Shown piece after piece: positions 56,583 to 64,000 of a stretch of DNA of 64,000 nucleotides. Below the pieces are notes generated by a model that did no database searches, was not told where the DNA came from, and worked only from the letters and a program-made list of their open reading frames with translations. The translations under genes and the position numbers were made by a program. The DNA comes from JACVRW01 sp963751835 (GTDB lineage: Bacteria; Actinomycetota; Thermoleophilia; Solirubrobacterales; Thermoleophilaceae): positions 310,001 through 374,000 of the forward strand of contig CAVVWD010000011.1 of the NCBI GenBank assembly GCA_963751835.1, written 5' to 3'. How positions within the stretch are numbered: position 1 is the stretch's first letter; each line of letters opens with the position of its first letter.

Positions 56583-57608
56583 GTGGAGCTACGGACGAAG
56601 ACGGTGCACCTCGCCCTCGCCGAGGAGTTCGGGATCTCGCGCGGGTCGCGCACGACGCAGTCAGTGGTCCAGGTCGAGCTCGAACACGAGGGCATCGTCG
56701 GGCACGGTGAGGCGGCGCCCGTCTACTACCGCGGCGAGTCGATCGCCTCGGCCGCGGCGTTCCTCACGGAGACTGCCCCGCCGTTGATCGGGGACGACCC
56801 GTTCGCGCTCGAGGCGATCGGCTCCCGGCTCGAGGACGTGGACGGGGAGGCCGCGGCCAAGGCGGCCGTCGACGCGGCGCTGCACGACTGGATCGGCAAA
56901 CGGCTCGGATTACCGCTGTGGCGCCTCCTCGGGCTCTTGCCGGAGGCTTGGCCCACGTCTTACACGATCGGCATCGACAGCGTCGAGGGGACGCGCGACC
57001 GGGTGCGGCGGGCGCGTGCCTACCACGCGCTCAAGGTCAAACTCGGCGGGCCCGAGGACCTGGCGCGGCTCGAGGTCGTACGAGCCGAGTCCCCGGCGAA
57101 GCCGCTGCGCGTGGACGCGAACGAGGGCTGGACGCTCGAGTCAGCAAGCGAGCTGATGCCGGCGCTGGTGGAGCTCGGGGTGGAGCTCGTCGAGCAGCCC
57201 TTCCCCGCCGCCGACCTCGACTCCTTCCGCGCCCTGCGCGAGCTCGCGCCGCGACCGCCCGTGATTGTCGACGAGGGCTGCCACGACCTGAGCGACGTCG
57301 CAGCCGTGGCCGGCTACGCCGAGGGCATCAACGTCAAGCTCGCCAAGTCGGGTGGGATTCGCGAGGCGATCCGCATGATCCACGCTGCGCGGGCGCTCGG
57401 CCTGCGCGTGATGCTCGGCTGCATGATCGAGTCGCAGCTCGGCGTGGCGCCGGCCGCAGCGATCGCGTCGCTCGCCGACTGGCTGGACCTCGACGGCCAC
57501 CTGCTGCTGGCGGACCAGCCCTTCACCGGGCTGCGGCTCGTGGACGGGCACGTGCTGCCGGGCGAGGGGCCGGGCCTCGGTGTAAGCGCCGCCGGAGCCG
57601 TCGCGTGA
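56583..57608 (+). CDS. dgcA: Enolase-superfamily epimerase (dipeptide epimerase/DgcA-like)
   Basis: A 341-residue enolase-superfamily enzyme of the muconate-lactonizing subgroup. The Lys acid/base pair is in YHALKVKLGG (KxK, about residues 146-151) and in INVKLAKSGGIREA; metal ligands are in RVDANEGW, LVEQPF and VDEGCHD. The wording fits L-Ala-D/L-Glu epimerases. The gene overlaps a DUF1611 gene by four bases; the same pair is known as DgcA-DgcN in D-glutamate catabolism, where DgcA racemises N-acetyl-D-glutamate. That role is the best inference here. Start is GTG at 56583. Confidence 0.87.
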   Translation: MELRTKTVHLALAEEFGISRGSRTTQSVVQVELEHEGIVGHGEAAPVYYRGESIASAAAFLTETAPPLIGDDPFALEAIGSRLEDVDGEAAAKAAVDAALHDWIGKRLGLPLWRLLGLLPEAWPTSYTIGIDSVEGTRDRVRRARAYHALKVKLGGPEDLARLEVVRAESPAKPLRVDANEGWTLESASELMPALVELGVELVEQPFPAADLDSFRALRELAPRPPVIVDEGCHDLSDVAAVAGYAEGINVKLAKSGGIREAIRMIHAARALGLRVMLGCMIESQLGVAPAAAIASLADWLDLDGHLLLADQPFTGLRLVDGHVLPGEGPGLGVSAAGAVA

Positions 57609-58645
57609 GCGAGCGGCTCGCCATCTTCGCGGAGGGCCTGTTCCGGCGCCACACGGGCAAGACGGCTCATGGCGTGATCCGCTACGGCACCCGCGACGTC
57701 GTATGCGTGGTCGACTCGACCGAGGCGGGCCGTACGGCGGTCGAGGTCGAGCCCTTCTGCCTTCACCCCGTGCCGGTGCTGGCAAGCGTACGCGAGGCGA
57801 TCGACGCGGGGGCCACCGCGCTCCTGATCGGCGCGGCGCCCACGGGCGGGAAGCTCGATCCGGCCTGGCGGCCGGCCCTGCTCGAGGCCATCGACGCCGG
57901 CCTCGACCTCGAGGCCGGCCTGCACACCGAGCTCGCCGCGGATCCCGAGCTCCGCGCCGCCGCCGAGCTCACCGGAGTCAAGCTGCGCGACCTGCGCGCG
58001 GCCCCGCCCGACCTCCACGTGCCCCGGGGCCCCTACGCCCGCCCCGACTCCGTGCGAGTGGTGCACAGCGTCGGTTCGGACACCGTGATCGGGAAGAAGG
58101 TCGTGACGCTCGAGCTCGACCGCGCGGCGCGCTTTCGCGGCGAGCGCTCGGTGTACGTTCCGACGGGACAGACCGGTGTGGCGATCGCGGGCTGGGGCAT
58201 CGCGGTCGACCATGTGATCTCGGACTACGTCGCGGGCGCGGGCGAGCGGCTCGTCCACGAGGGAGCCGAGCGCGGCGACCTGCTGTTCGTCGAGGGCCAG
58301 GGCGCGCTCTTCCACCCCGCCTACTCCGGCGTCACGCTCGGCCTGCTGCACGGATCGGCACCGGATCACCTGATCCTCGTGCACAAGGCGGGGGCGACGT
58401 CGATCCGCAACTACCCCGATCTGCGCATTCCCCCGCTGCCCGACCTGATCTCCGCCTACGAGGTCGTGACGGCGCCCGTCCGGCCGGCGAGGGTGGTGGC
58501 GATCGCGCTCAACACGAGCGACCTCGATGACGATGGCGCACGGGCAGCTGTCGAGGCGGCGGAGGCGGAGACTGGTCTGACAACCGACGACGTGGTTCGG
58601 TTCGGGCCCGAACGGGTGCTCGACGCCGTGCTGGCCGCTCTGTAG
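57605..58645 (+). CDS. dgcN: DUF1611 protein (DgcN-like, D-glutamate N-acetyltransferase candidate)
   Basis: A 346-residue protein. The N-terminal domain has GKTAHGVIRYGTRDVVCVVDS and LLIGAAPTGGKLDPAW. The C-terminal P-loop-like domain has VGSDTVIGKKVVTLEL and LFVEGQGALFHPAYSGVTLGLLHGSAPDHLILVHKAG, hallmarks of DUF1611. Members paired with an enolase-superfamily epimerase were shown to acetylate D-glutamate (DgcN). The GTGA overlap with the epimerase gene implies equal expression. The activity here is inferred from family and context. Confidence 0.87.
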   Translation: MSERLAIFAEGLFRRHTGKTAHGVIRYGTRDVVCVVDSTEAGRTAVEVEPFCLHPVPVLASVREAIDAGATALLIGAAPTGGKLDPAWRPALLEAIDAGLDLEAGLHTELAADPELRAAAELTGVKLRDLRAAPPDLHVPRGPYARPDSVRVVHSVGSDTVIGKKVVTLELDRAARFRGERSVYVPTGQTGVAIAGWGIAVDHVISDYVAGAGERLVHEGAERGDLLFVEGQGALFHPAYSGVTLGLLHGSAPDHLILVHKAGATSIRNYPDLRIPPLPDLISAYEVVTAPVRPARVVAIALNTSDLDDDGARAAVEAAEAETGLTTDDVVRFGPERVLDAVLAAL

Positions 58646-58742
58646 GCCGCTGCGCACGCTTCTACACACCGTCCAGCCGGCGGGCGTGATCTTTCGACAC
58701 CTGTACCTGGACTCGCTCGCACCCGGCCGCGACGATCTGACG

Positions 58743-58943
58743 ATGTATCCGAGCGCAAACCGCCCTCGCCGCTACACGCTCGTGCCGGACGACCTCGAGC
58801 CCGCGCCCCGGCGGCCCGGTCAGATACGGCGCTACTCGCTCGCGCGCGTGGCGCCGGCCTCGCGCTCGGCCCTCGGGGTCGACCGCCTCGAGCGGCTCGA
58901 GGAGATTGCTCAGCGCGGCAGCGACGGCGCGATGATGCGGTAG
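58743..58943 (+). CDS. Possible small basic protein
   Basis: A 66-residue frame starting MYPSANRPRRYTLVPDDLEP and ending DRLERLEEIAQRGSDGAMMR. It has no ribosome-binding site and no recognised family; a longer frame starts at GTG 58686. The last 34 bases overlap the end of the PucR gene. The Arg/Pro-rich content makes it a weak candidate. Confidence 0.3.
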   Translation: MYPSANRPRRYTLVPDDLEPAPRRPGQIRRYSLARVAPASRSALGVDRLERLEEIAQRGSDGAMMR

Positions 58944-60016
58944 GCCTTGAGGCCGAGCCCGAGCCGCTCCCGGTCCTCGCTCCGCAGCGGGTCGAGCCCG
59001 GTCAGCTCCTTCACCCGCTCGAGCCGGTAGCCGACGGTATGCCGGTGGGCGTGGATGGCCTGCGCGGTCGCCGCCATGTTGCAGTTGTTGTCGAGGTAGG
59101 ACGACAGCGTCCCGAGCAGGTCGGTCGAGTACTGCTCGTCGTAGCGGACGAGCGCCGCCACAGTGTCCTCGAAGAAGCTCCGCACCTCCTGCGGATGGCT
59201 CGCCAGCACCCGGAACAGGAGCCGGTAGGTGCCCTCGCCGATTTCCTCCCCCGGCGGGCCTCCGCCGGCGGCCGTGACGCCGAGCACGAGCTCGGCCTCC
59301 TCGAGCGCGCGCCGCACGTCGGCCCCGCCGCTGCGGTGCGAGGACACCCCGACGAGCGCGTGGCGGCCGAGCCGCGCCGCCGCGCGGCGGGCCAGCTCGG
59401 GGTCACCCGGAAGCAGGGCGTAAACCCTGCCCTCCACGGCCTGAGCGAGGGCGCCCGGCGCCTCCGCCAGGATCGAGGCCGTTACCCGCCCGGGGCCGCG
59501 GCCGTTCGGGTTCGCGCACAGCGCGACGTAGCCCGCGTCGAGGTCGCAGCCGAGCCGCTGTGCCCGCCGGGCCACCTCCACCCCGTCGAGCTCGGGCCGC
59601 GACAGCACCTCCTCGAGGAACGAGCCTCGGAGCGACTGCTCGGTCTCGTCGCGGGCCTCTGCCACGGCAACCTCAGTGAGGGCGGCGATCGCCGCCATGT
59701 GCAGATAGTCGCCGGCGTCGGGCTGGCCGTGGCCGAGCAGCAGCACGGCGCCGAGCTCGCGCCCGCCGGAGGCGATCGGCACCTCGGCCGTGACCTCCGC
59801 GGGCCTCTGCGGCCGCCCACCGGCGAGGCGGGACGCCACGTAGCGCTCGTAGCGCCCCCAGCCCTCGAGCGGAACGCCCAGCCGCGGCACGATCACGGCC
59901 ACCGGCGCTGCCGCGCGGGCGGCCGCGATCTCCGCGACACGCTCGAGCCCGTCACCCGCGAGCACGGCGCCCACCATCTCAAGGTGGGCGCTGCGCGGCG
60001 AGGGCAAAGCCTCCAC
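58910..60016 (-). CDS. PucR-family transcriptional regulator
   Basis: A 368-residue regulator. The N-terminal part is GAF-like. A GGDEF-like/PucR middle domain covers about residues 170-280. The C-terminal helix-turn-helix reads LLGTLSSYLDNNCNMAATAQ then HRHTVGYRLERVKELTGLD, the standard PucR ending. I place the start at GTG 60016 (VEALPSPRSAHLEM); a longer TTG frame would run into the PII gene. PucR-type proteins often control purine, amino-acid or nitrogen catabolism; the nearby D-glutamate pair (convergent) and Amt-PII genes fit. It could be expressed with amt-glnB. Confidence 0.87.
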   Translation of the reverse strand: MEALPSPRSAHLEMVGAVLAGDGLERVAEIAAARAAAPVAVIVPRLGVPLEGWGRYERYVASRLAGGRPQRPAEVTAEVPIASGGRELGAVLLLGHGQPDAGDYLHMAAIAALTEVAVAEARDETEQSLRGSFLEEVLSRPELDGVEVARRAQRLGCDLDAGYVALCANPNGRGPGRVTASILAEAPGALAQAVEGRVYALLPGDPELARRAAARLGRHALVGVSSHRSGGADVRRALEEAELVLGVTAAGGGPPGEEIGEGTYRLLFRVLASHPQEVRSFFEDTVAALVRYDEQYSTDLLGTLSSYLDNNCNMAATAQAIHAHRHTVGYRLERVKELTGLDPLRSEDRERLGLGLKAYRIIAPSLPR

Positions 60017-60026
60017 CTTGCCGGAC

Positions 60027-60416
60027 TTAGGGGCTGGAATTGTTCCCCGCAACGCCGATCTCCTCGCCCTCGTGGGCCTGGAGGACGGACTCGCCCTCCT
60101 CGCCGGTGCGGATGCGGACGGCCTCCTCGACCGGGAGGACGAACAGCTTGCCGTCCCCGACCGAGCCGGTGCGGGCGTGCCGGAGGATCACCTCCCTGAT
60201 CACCCCCACGTCCTTCGACTCGACGACGCACTCGAGCTTGAGCTTCGGCCGCAGGTGGACGGCGAGCTCCGAGCCGCGGTAGTGCTCGGTGATCGCCTTC
60301 TGCCTGCCCGAGCCCTTGACCTCTGTGATCGTGAGGCTCGGGAACCCGGCCTCGAGCAGGTCCGCGCGGATCGGCTCGAAGGCCTCGTGTCGGATGTAGG
60401 CCACGACCATCTTCAT
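60027..60416 (-). CDS. glnB: PII nitrogen-regulatory protein lacking T-loop Tyr51
   Basis: A 129-residue PII protein (usual length about 112, with a 15-residue C-terminal extension). The fold is clear: MKMVVAYIRHEAFEPIRADL, TEVKGSGRQKAITEHYRGSE, then GDGKLFVLPVEEAVRIRTGE (the B-loop and C-loop). In the T-loop Tyr46 is present but residue 51, modified by uridylylation or adenylylation in many bacteria, is Leu (YRGSEL). Signalling would then rely on ATP/ADP and 2-oxoglutarate binding alone. Coupled by ATGA to amt, it should gate the ammonium channel. Confidence 0.92.
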   Translation of the reverse strand: MKMVVAYIRHEAFEPIRADLLEAGFPSLTITEVKGSGRQKAITEHYRGSELAVHLRPKLKLECVVESKDVGVIREVILRHARTGSVGDGKLFVLPVEEAVRIRTGEEGESVLQAHEGEEIGVAGNNSSP

Positions 60417-61876
60417 GCCGTCGCCTCCCCGGCGCGCACGCTCGCGGTGACCGGAGCCGGGGTCGGGCTGCCGGCCGGGATGACCGTCGCGCCGGCGCCG
60501 ATCTCGGACTGCGGGATGAACGCCTCGGGATAGCCGTACATGCCGTGCTCGGTGATGTCGAGGCCGGCCTCCTCCTCGTCGTTCGAGACCCTGAGCCCGA
60601 TCGTCGCCTTGATGGCGGCGAACGTCAGGTAGCTCAGCCCGAAGACGAACGAGAAGGCCACCACCACGCCGACCGCCTGTGCGATCAGCTGCGTGAGCTC
60701 ACCGGAGTAGAGGAGGCCGCCGTCGGGATCTCCAAAGGCGTTGTACTGGGCGAGCCGCGGCGCCGTGAAGATGCCGCATGCGATCGTGCCCCAGATCCCC
60801 GCCAGGCCGTGCGCGGACAGCGCGCCGACCGGGTCGTCGATCTTCTTGTCGATCCAGATGACGCCGAACACGACGATCAGGCCCGCGATGAAGCCGATGA
60901 TCGGCCCGGCCCAGATCTCGACGTAGCCGGACGGCGCCGTGATCGCCACCAAGCCCGCGATCATGCCGTTGGCCACCATGCCGATGTCGATCGTGCGCTG
61001 CTTCAGCTGTGTGGCCACGAACGCGCCGATCACTCCGCCCGCGGCGCCCATGAGCGTCACGACCGCGACGTCACCGAGGCGCGCGTCGCTGATGCCCAGC
61101 GTCGAGCCGGGGTTGAACCCGAACCAGCCGATGAACAGGATCAGGACGCCGATGCCCACGAGCGGCATCGAGTGGCCGGGTATCGCCCGCGGCTTGCCAT
61201 CCGTCCCGTACTTGCCCTTGCGCGCCCCGAGCAGGAGCAGCGCGGCGAGCGCGCCGCTCGCTCCGATCAGGTGAACGGCCGTCGAGCCGGCGAAGTCCTG
61301 CATGCCGGTCGGGAGCAGCGCCGTGTCGCCGTTCTGCAGCCAGCCGCCGCCGAAGACCCAGTGCGACCCGATCGGATAGATGATCGCGGCGAACACGATC
61401 GCGTAGATCACGTAGGCGCCGTACTTGATGCGCTCGAGGGTCGTGCCCCAGACGATCGCCAGCGAGACCGCGCAGAACGCGAACTGGAACAGGAACTTCG
61501 AATCCACCGTGGCGTCCGAGAGGCCCATGACCGGGAACGCCTCGGAGCCATTGCCGGACCACTGCAGGAAGAACCCGTTAGAGCCGATGATCGAGCTCGA
61601 TATCCCGAGCACGTCCGCGCTGCCGAAGGCGAACGCAAAACCGACCGCCCAGTAACACACGGCGGCGATCGACAGGTTGGTCATGATCTTTGCGACCACG
61701 GTCCCGGCGTTCTTCGTGCGCGAGAAGCCCATCTCGAGACCGGCGAAGCCGGCCTGCATGAACAGGACGAGAACAGCGGCCATCACCACCCAGAGCGTGT
61801 TGGTGGTAACGGTGTCCGCGAGTGTTCCGTCGATCGCCCTCGACAGATCGTCGGCGGATGCAAGCAGGGATGACAT
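60413..61876 (-). CDS. amt: Ammonium transporter
   Basis: A 487-residue Amt channel with eleven spans. The first is LWVVMAAVLVLFMQAGFAGLEMGFSRTKN. The twin-His pore is represented by AVHLIGASGALAALLLLGARKGKYG and SAHGLAGIWGTIACGIF. QLKQRTIDIGMVANGMIAGL and the Phe gate region also fit. The C-terminal cytoplasmic tail (VSNDEEEAGLDITEHGMYGYPE) is the part that senses PII. The ATG at 61876 follows an AAGGAGG sequence. The amt-glnB order and overlap are the classic arrangement for nitrogen-limited ammonium uptake. Confidence 0.95.
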   Translation of the reverse strand: MSSLLASADDLSRAIDGTLADTVTTNTLWVVMAAVLVLFMQAGFAGLEMGFSRTKNAGTVVAKIMTNLSIAAVCYWAVGFAFAFGSADVLGISSSIIGSNGFFLQWSGNGSEAFPVMGLSDATVDSKFLFQFAFCAVSLAIVWGTTLERIKYGAYVIYAIVFAAIIYPIGSHWVFGGGWLQNGDTALLPTGMQDFAGSTAVHLIGASGALAALLLLGARKGKYGTDGKPRAIPGHSMPLVGIGVLILFIGWFGFNPGSTLGISDARLGDVAVVTLMGAAGGVIGAFVATQLKQRTIDIGMVANGMIAGLVAITAPSGYVEIWAGPIIGFIAGLIVVFGVIWIDKKIDDPVGALSAHGLAGIWGTIACGIFTAPRLAQYNAFGDPDGGLLYSGELTQLIAQAVGVVVAFSFVFGLSYLTFAAIKATIGLRVSNDEEEAGLDITEHGMYGYPEAFIPQSEIGAGATVIPAGSPTPAPVTASVRAGEATA

Positions 61877-61939
61877 CAGGGCCTTCAGCCTCCTTCCGTG
61901 AGCTTTGAACCACGGTACGAAGGGGCCCGTGCAGGGTCT

Positions 61940-62491
61940 TTATCCCGCTGTCGAAGATTCACCCGGGGGCTTTCGCCCGGGTGTCGAGGGCAGCTCCTTC
62001 GGCTTCACGAACGTCACCAGCTCGGCGCCTTCCGGCGCCAGCTCACGCCAGCTTCCGTCGAGCTGCAGCGTCGCCAGTGCCGCGGTCGGGAACTTGCTCC
62101 TCACTCGCTCGATGACGGGGCCGCCGCCGGCGAGGCTCAGGGCGAGGTCCTGGATTCCTGGGTTGTGGGCGATCAGCATCACGGACCTGACCTCGTCTGG
62201 CACCTCGTGCAGCACGTCGAGCAGGGCCGCCGCGGAGGCCGCGTAGAGCTCGTCCTCGATCCGAACGTCAGCGTCCTCCCCGAGGCCCGGTGCGATAGCC
62301 GTCAGCGTCTGGCGGGTGCGTGCCGATGGCGAGCACAGCACCAGCTCCGGCGCGATCCCCTCATGCCGCAGATGCTGCGCCATGGCCGCGGCGGCGCGGC
62401 GACCGCGCGGAGCCAGGGGCCGGTCGTGGTCGGCAAGAGTGGGGTCGTCCCAGCTCGACTTCGCGTGACGAAGGAGATAGAGCCGCTTCAT
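61940..62491 (-). CDS. sixA: Phosphohistidine phosphatase SixA-like
   Basis: A 183-residue histidine phosphatase. The RHG motif is YLLRHAKSSWDDPTLADHDR, with the catalytic His at about residue 9. The second His is in LIAHNPGIQDLALSLAGG, and LCSPSARTRQTL carries the conserved Arg. SixA-type enzymes dephosphorylate phosphohistidine on phosphotransfer proteins; NADP(H) phosphatase-like activity is not excluded. It begins two bases after the livM stop and is cotranscribed with it, an odd pairing. A Pro/Gly/Ser tail (ELPSTPGRKPPGESS) is added. Confidence 0.9.
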   Translation of the reverse strand: MKRLYLLRHAKSSWDDPTLADHDRPLAPRGRRAAAAMAQHLRHEGIAPELVLCSPSARTRQTLTAIAPGLGEDADVRIEDELYAASAAALLDVLHEVPDEVRSVMLIAHNPGIQDLALSLAGGGPVIERVRSKFPTAALATLQLDGSWRELAPEGAELVTFVKPKELPSTPGRKPPGESSTAG

Positions 62492-62493
62492 GT

Positions 62494-63597
62494 CTACCTC
62501 AAGGTCACTCCGGGGCGCCGTTCCGGCAGCAGCCCTTCCGGTCGCAGGAGCATGATGATCACCAGCAGGAAGCCATAGATGCCGGACGAGATCTCCGACA
62601 GGTCGAAGTCCAGCCCCACATCGCCGGGGACGTCGTAGAGGACCCTCGGCAGCAGATAGTTGTTGATCGCCGACAGGACGATCGCGCCCACGACGACACC
62701 CCAGATCGAGCCCAACCCGCCGAGCACGACCATGGCGAGGATGAGGATCGAGAACGAGAACGTGAACTGATCGGGATTGACGGTGCTCAAGAACGACGCG
62801 AGGAAGGCGCCTGACACGCCGCCCAGCGCGGCTCCGACTCCGTACGCCTGCAGCTTCGTGCGCACGATCGGAACGCCCGCGCTCGCCGCCGCGCCCTCGT
62901 CGTCGCGCAGCGCGACCCACGCCCTGCCCACCCGCGAGTCGCGCAGCCGGAAGTTGACGAACAGCATCAGTGCGACGAGCGTGAGGCCGAACCAGTACCA
63001 GGGACGCAGGTCGAGGGCACCGAAGCGCGCGACGAACGGCAGGTCGATCCTGTCGACGGCGGAGATGCCGCTGGGTCCGCCGGTGAGCGATCCACCGAAG
63101 AGCTCGATCTGCCGGCCGTTCGACGCGACCTGCCCGATGATCTCGCCGAACGCGAGCGTGACGACGCCGACATAGGCGCCCCGCAGGCGCAACGTCGGCA
63201 CCCCGATAAGCACGCCGGCGATCGTCGTCGCGATGATCGCGAGCACGAGGATGATCAGGAAGTTGAAGTGGATGCCGGGCATGCTGGCGGCCGGCTCGCC
63301 GACGAAGAGCGCGATGCCGGCGCCGTCCGCGGCGTTGGCCCAGAACGCGGATCCGAAGTGCCCGGCGACGTGCGCACCGATCGCGAAGAACGCGACGTAC
63401 CCCAGGTCAAGCAGCCCGGCCAAGCCCACGACGATGTTCAGGCCCAGCGCCATGATCACGTAGGCCGCCGCCAGGACCATGTTTTCCATCGCGGCGCCGC
63501 CCTCGCCAAGGAAGAGCGGCAGGATGGCGGCGAAGGCGAAGGCGGCGGCGGCCAACACGCGCCGCGGTCTTCGTGCTCCCGGCTCGCCCTCCCTCAT
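62494..63597 (-). CDS. livM: Branched-chain amino-acid ABC transporter permease (LivM type)
   Basis: A 367-residue LivM-type permease. Features are NMVLAAAYVIMALGLNIVVGLAGLLDLGYVAFFAIGAH (split over the first spans), TLRLRGAYVGVVTLAFGEII, and the cytoplasmic loop SRVGRAWVALRDDEGAAASAG that contacts the ATPases. The C-terminus is IIMLLRPEGLLPERR. A partner LivH and the LivG/LivF ATPases are not downstream; they may lie beyond the window end. The ATG at 63597 shares one base with the stop of the upstream CGNR gene (TGATG). Confidence 0.92.
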   Translation of the reverse strand: MREGEPGARRPRRVLAAAAFAFAAILPLFLGEGGAAMENMVLAAAYVIMALGLNIVVGLAGLLDLGYVAFFAIGAHVAGHFGSAFWANAADGAGIALFVGEPAASMPGIHFNFLIILVLAIIATTIAGVLIGVPTLRLRGAYVGVVTLAFGEIIGQVASNGRQIELFGGSLTGGPSGISAVDRIDLPFVARFGALDLRPWYWFGLTLVALMLFVNFRLRDSRVGRAWVALRDDEGAAASAGVPIVRTKLQAYGVGAALGGVSGAFLASFLSTVNPDQFTFSFSILILAMVVLGGLGSIWGVVVGAIVLSAINNYLLPRVLYDVPGDVGLDFDLSEISSGIYGFLLVIIMLLRPEGLLPERRPGVTLR

Positions 63598-64000
63598 CAC
63601 GTAGAGGTACGGCGGCGCCGGTAGTACGCGCGGTTCTTCGTCCGATTGCCGCAGATCGACATTGCGCACCAGGCCGCCGATCGGTTCTTCGAGCGGTCGA
63701 AGAACGCGTACCCGCAGCGGCGACAGCCCTTCAGGCGTGACCAATGACCGGCGAGCTGGGCCTCGTGGAGGATGCCGAGGAGCGTCGCCACGGCACCATC
63801 GACGCCGCGACCCGTGGGTTCGAGGGCGGTTCGGCCCGTGTCGTCGATGGCGACGCTCAGCTGAGCCGTGCCAGAGAGCCTGCGAATGATGTCTGCGGCC
63901 GCTGCTCCCGGTTGCCCTCCCTGGTTCGCGATCGCGAGCGCCCGGAGCGCTTCCCGAAGCTCGGCGAGGCGGGCCACGTCGGCGTCCGAGATTCGGTCGC
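63597..64000 (-). CDS. CGNR zinc-finger protein (5' partial)
   Basis: A CGNR/ABATE-family protein whose 5' end lies beyond the window; 134 residues are visible. ARLAELREALRALAIANQGG belongs to the N-terminal ABATE domain. The zinc finger is CRRCGYAFFDRSKNRSAAWC followed by SICGNRTKNRAYYRRRR, a canonical CGNR. It overlaps livM by one base, so the two are translationally coupled, which ties this regulator to the transport gene. It is distinct from the CGNR protein at 32756, which has CGNLAK. Confidence 0.88.
   Translation of the reverse strand, partial: DRISDADVARLAELREALRALAIANQGGQPGAAAADIIRRLSGTAQLSVAIDDTGRTALEPTGRGVDGAVATLLGILHEAQLAGHWSRLKGCRRCGYAFFDRSKNRSAAWCAMSICGNRTKNRAYYRRRRTST

Noticed and set aside
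61958..61984. A strong hairpin (CACCCGGG with CCCGGGTG) as a terminator between sixA and amt
   Set aside because: It lies within the last codons of sixA, in the Pro/Gly tail region, and in the wrong place to end the amt transcript; codon composition explains it.
1..64000. CRISPR arrays, tRNA or rRNA genes, insertion sequences, prophage genes
   Set aside because: No direct-repeat arrays, tRNA-like cloverleafs, transposase or phage motifs were seen on either strand.

Overview
The window is GC-rich, gene-dense chromosomal DNA of an actinobacterium. An actinobacterial-type integration host factor paralogue, a complete mce operon (two YrbE permeases, an Mkl-type ATPase and six MCE proteins), CGNR zinc-finger regulators, GTG/TTG starts and many genes whose TANNNT -10 box lies 6-10 bases before the start codon (leaderless mRNAs) all fit. 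The mix resembles Thermoleophilia/Solirubrobacterales, but that placement is an inference from gene content; no rRNA or marker phylogeny is available here. I see no tRNA, rRNA, CRISPR array, insertion sequence or prophage.

Layout. 1-2118: polar amino-acid ABC transporter (binding protein truncated by the window edge). 2159-3749: frameshifted secreted sialidase-like protein. 3926-9733: acyl-CoA dehydrogenase facing an SDR/ADP-forming acyl-CoA synthetase pair, then a sulfatase-superfamily hydrolase. 9790-17743: oxidoreductase, MFS exporter, citrate synthase, MOSC protein, O-methyltransferase and an epimerase. 17771-21760: MoxR/VWA pair and a secreted M28 peptidase. 21806-24420: TPP riboswitch followed by a ThiZ-ThiX-ThiY-like thiamine-precursor importer. 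24467-28911: DUF427 protein, MsrB, DNA glycosylase, small membrane proteins. 27787-30177: a divergent pair resembling bacterial ceramide synthesis genes (GNAT-type acyltransferase and serine palmitoyltransferase-like enzyme). 30141-32696: AzlCD/EamA exporters with a divergent Lrp-type regulator. 32756-38417: CGNR regulator, pyruvate kinase, mIHF-like protein, VOC protein, small membrane/coiled-coil proteins, B3/B4-domain protein and a thioredoxin-like protein. 38459-52424: mce operon followed by an RND/MMPL transporter, with a divergent lipoprotein at 52587. 53594-56548: large LuxR-type ATPase regulator. 56583-58645: enolase-superfamily epimerase plus DUF1611, matching the DgcA/DgcN D-glutamate pair. 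58910-61876: PucR regulator, PII and ammonium transporter. 61940-64000: SixA phosphatase, LivM permease and a CGNR protein cut by the window end.

Themes. Several blocks concern nitrogen and amino acids (amino-acid ABC, AzlCD, D-glutamate pair, PucR, Amt-PII, LivM). Others concern lipids: acyl-CoA enzymes, the possible sphingolipid pair, and the MCE-RND envelope lipid-transport locus.

The most unusual signals are a ~110-base hairpin-containing intergenic repeat found twice between convergent genes; back-to-back -10 boxes sharing one TA step at two divergent gene pairs; a possible ceramide pathway in an actinobacterium; an mce operon extended by an RND exporter; and two genes with apparent single-site frameshifts.
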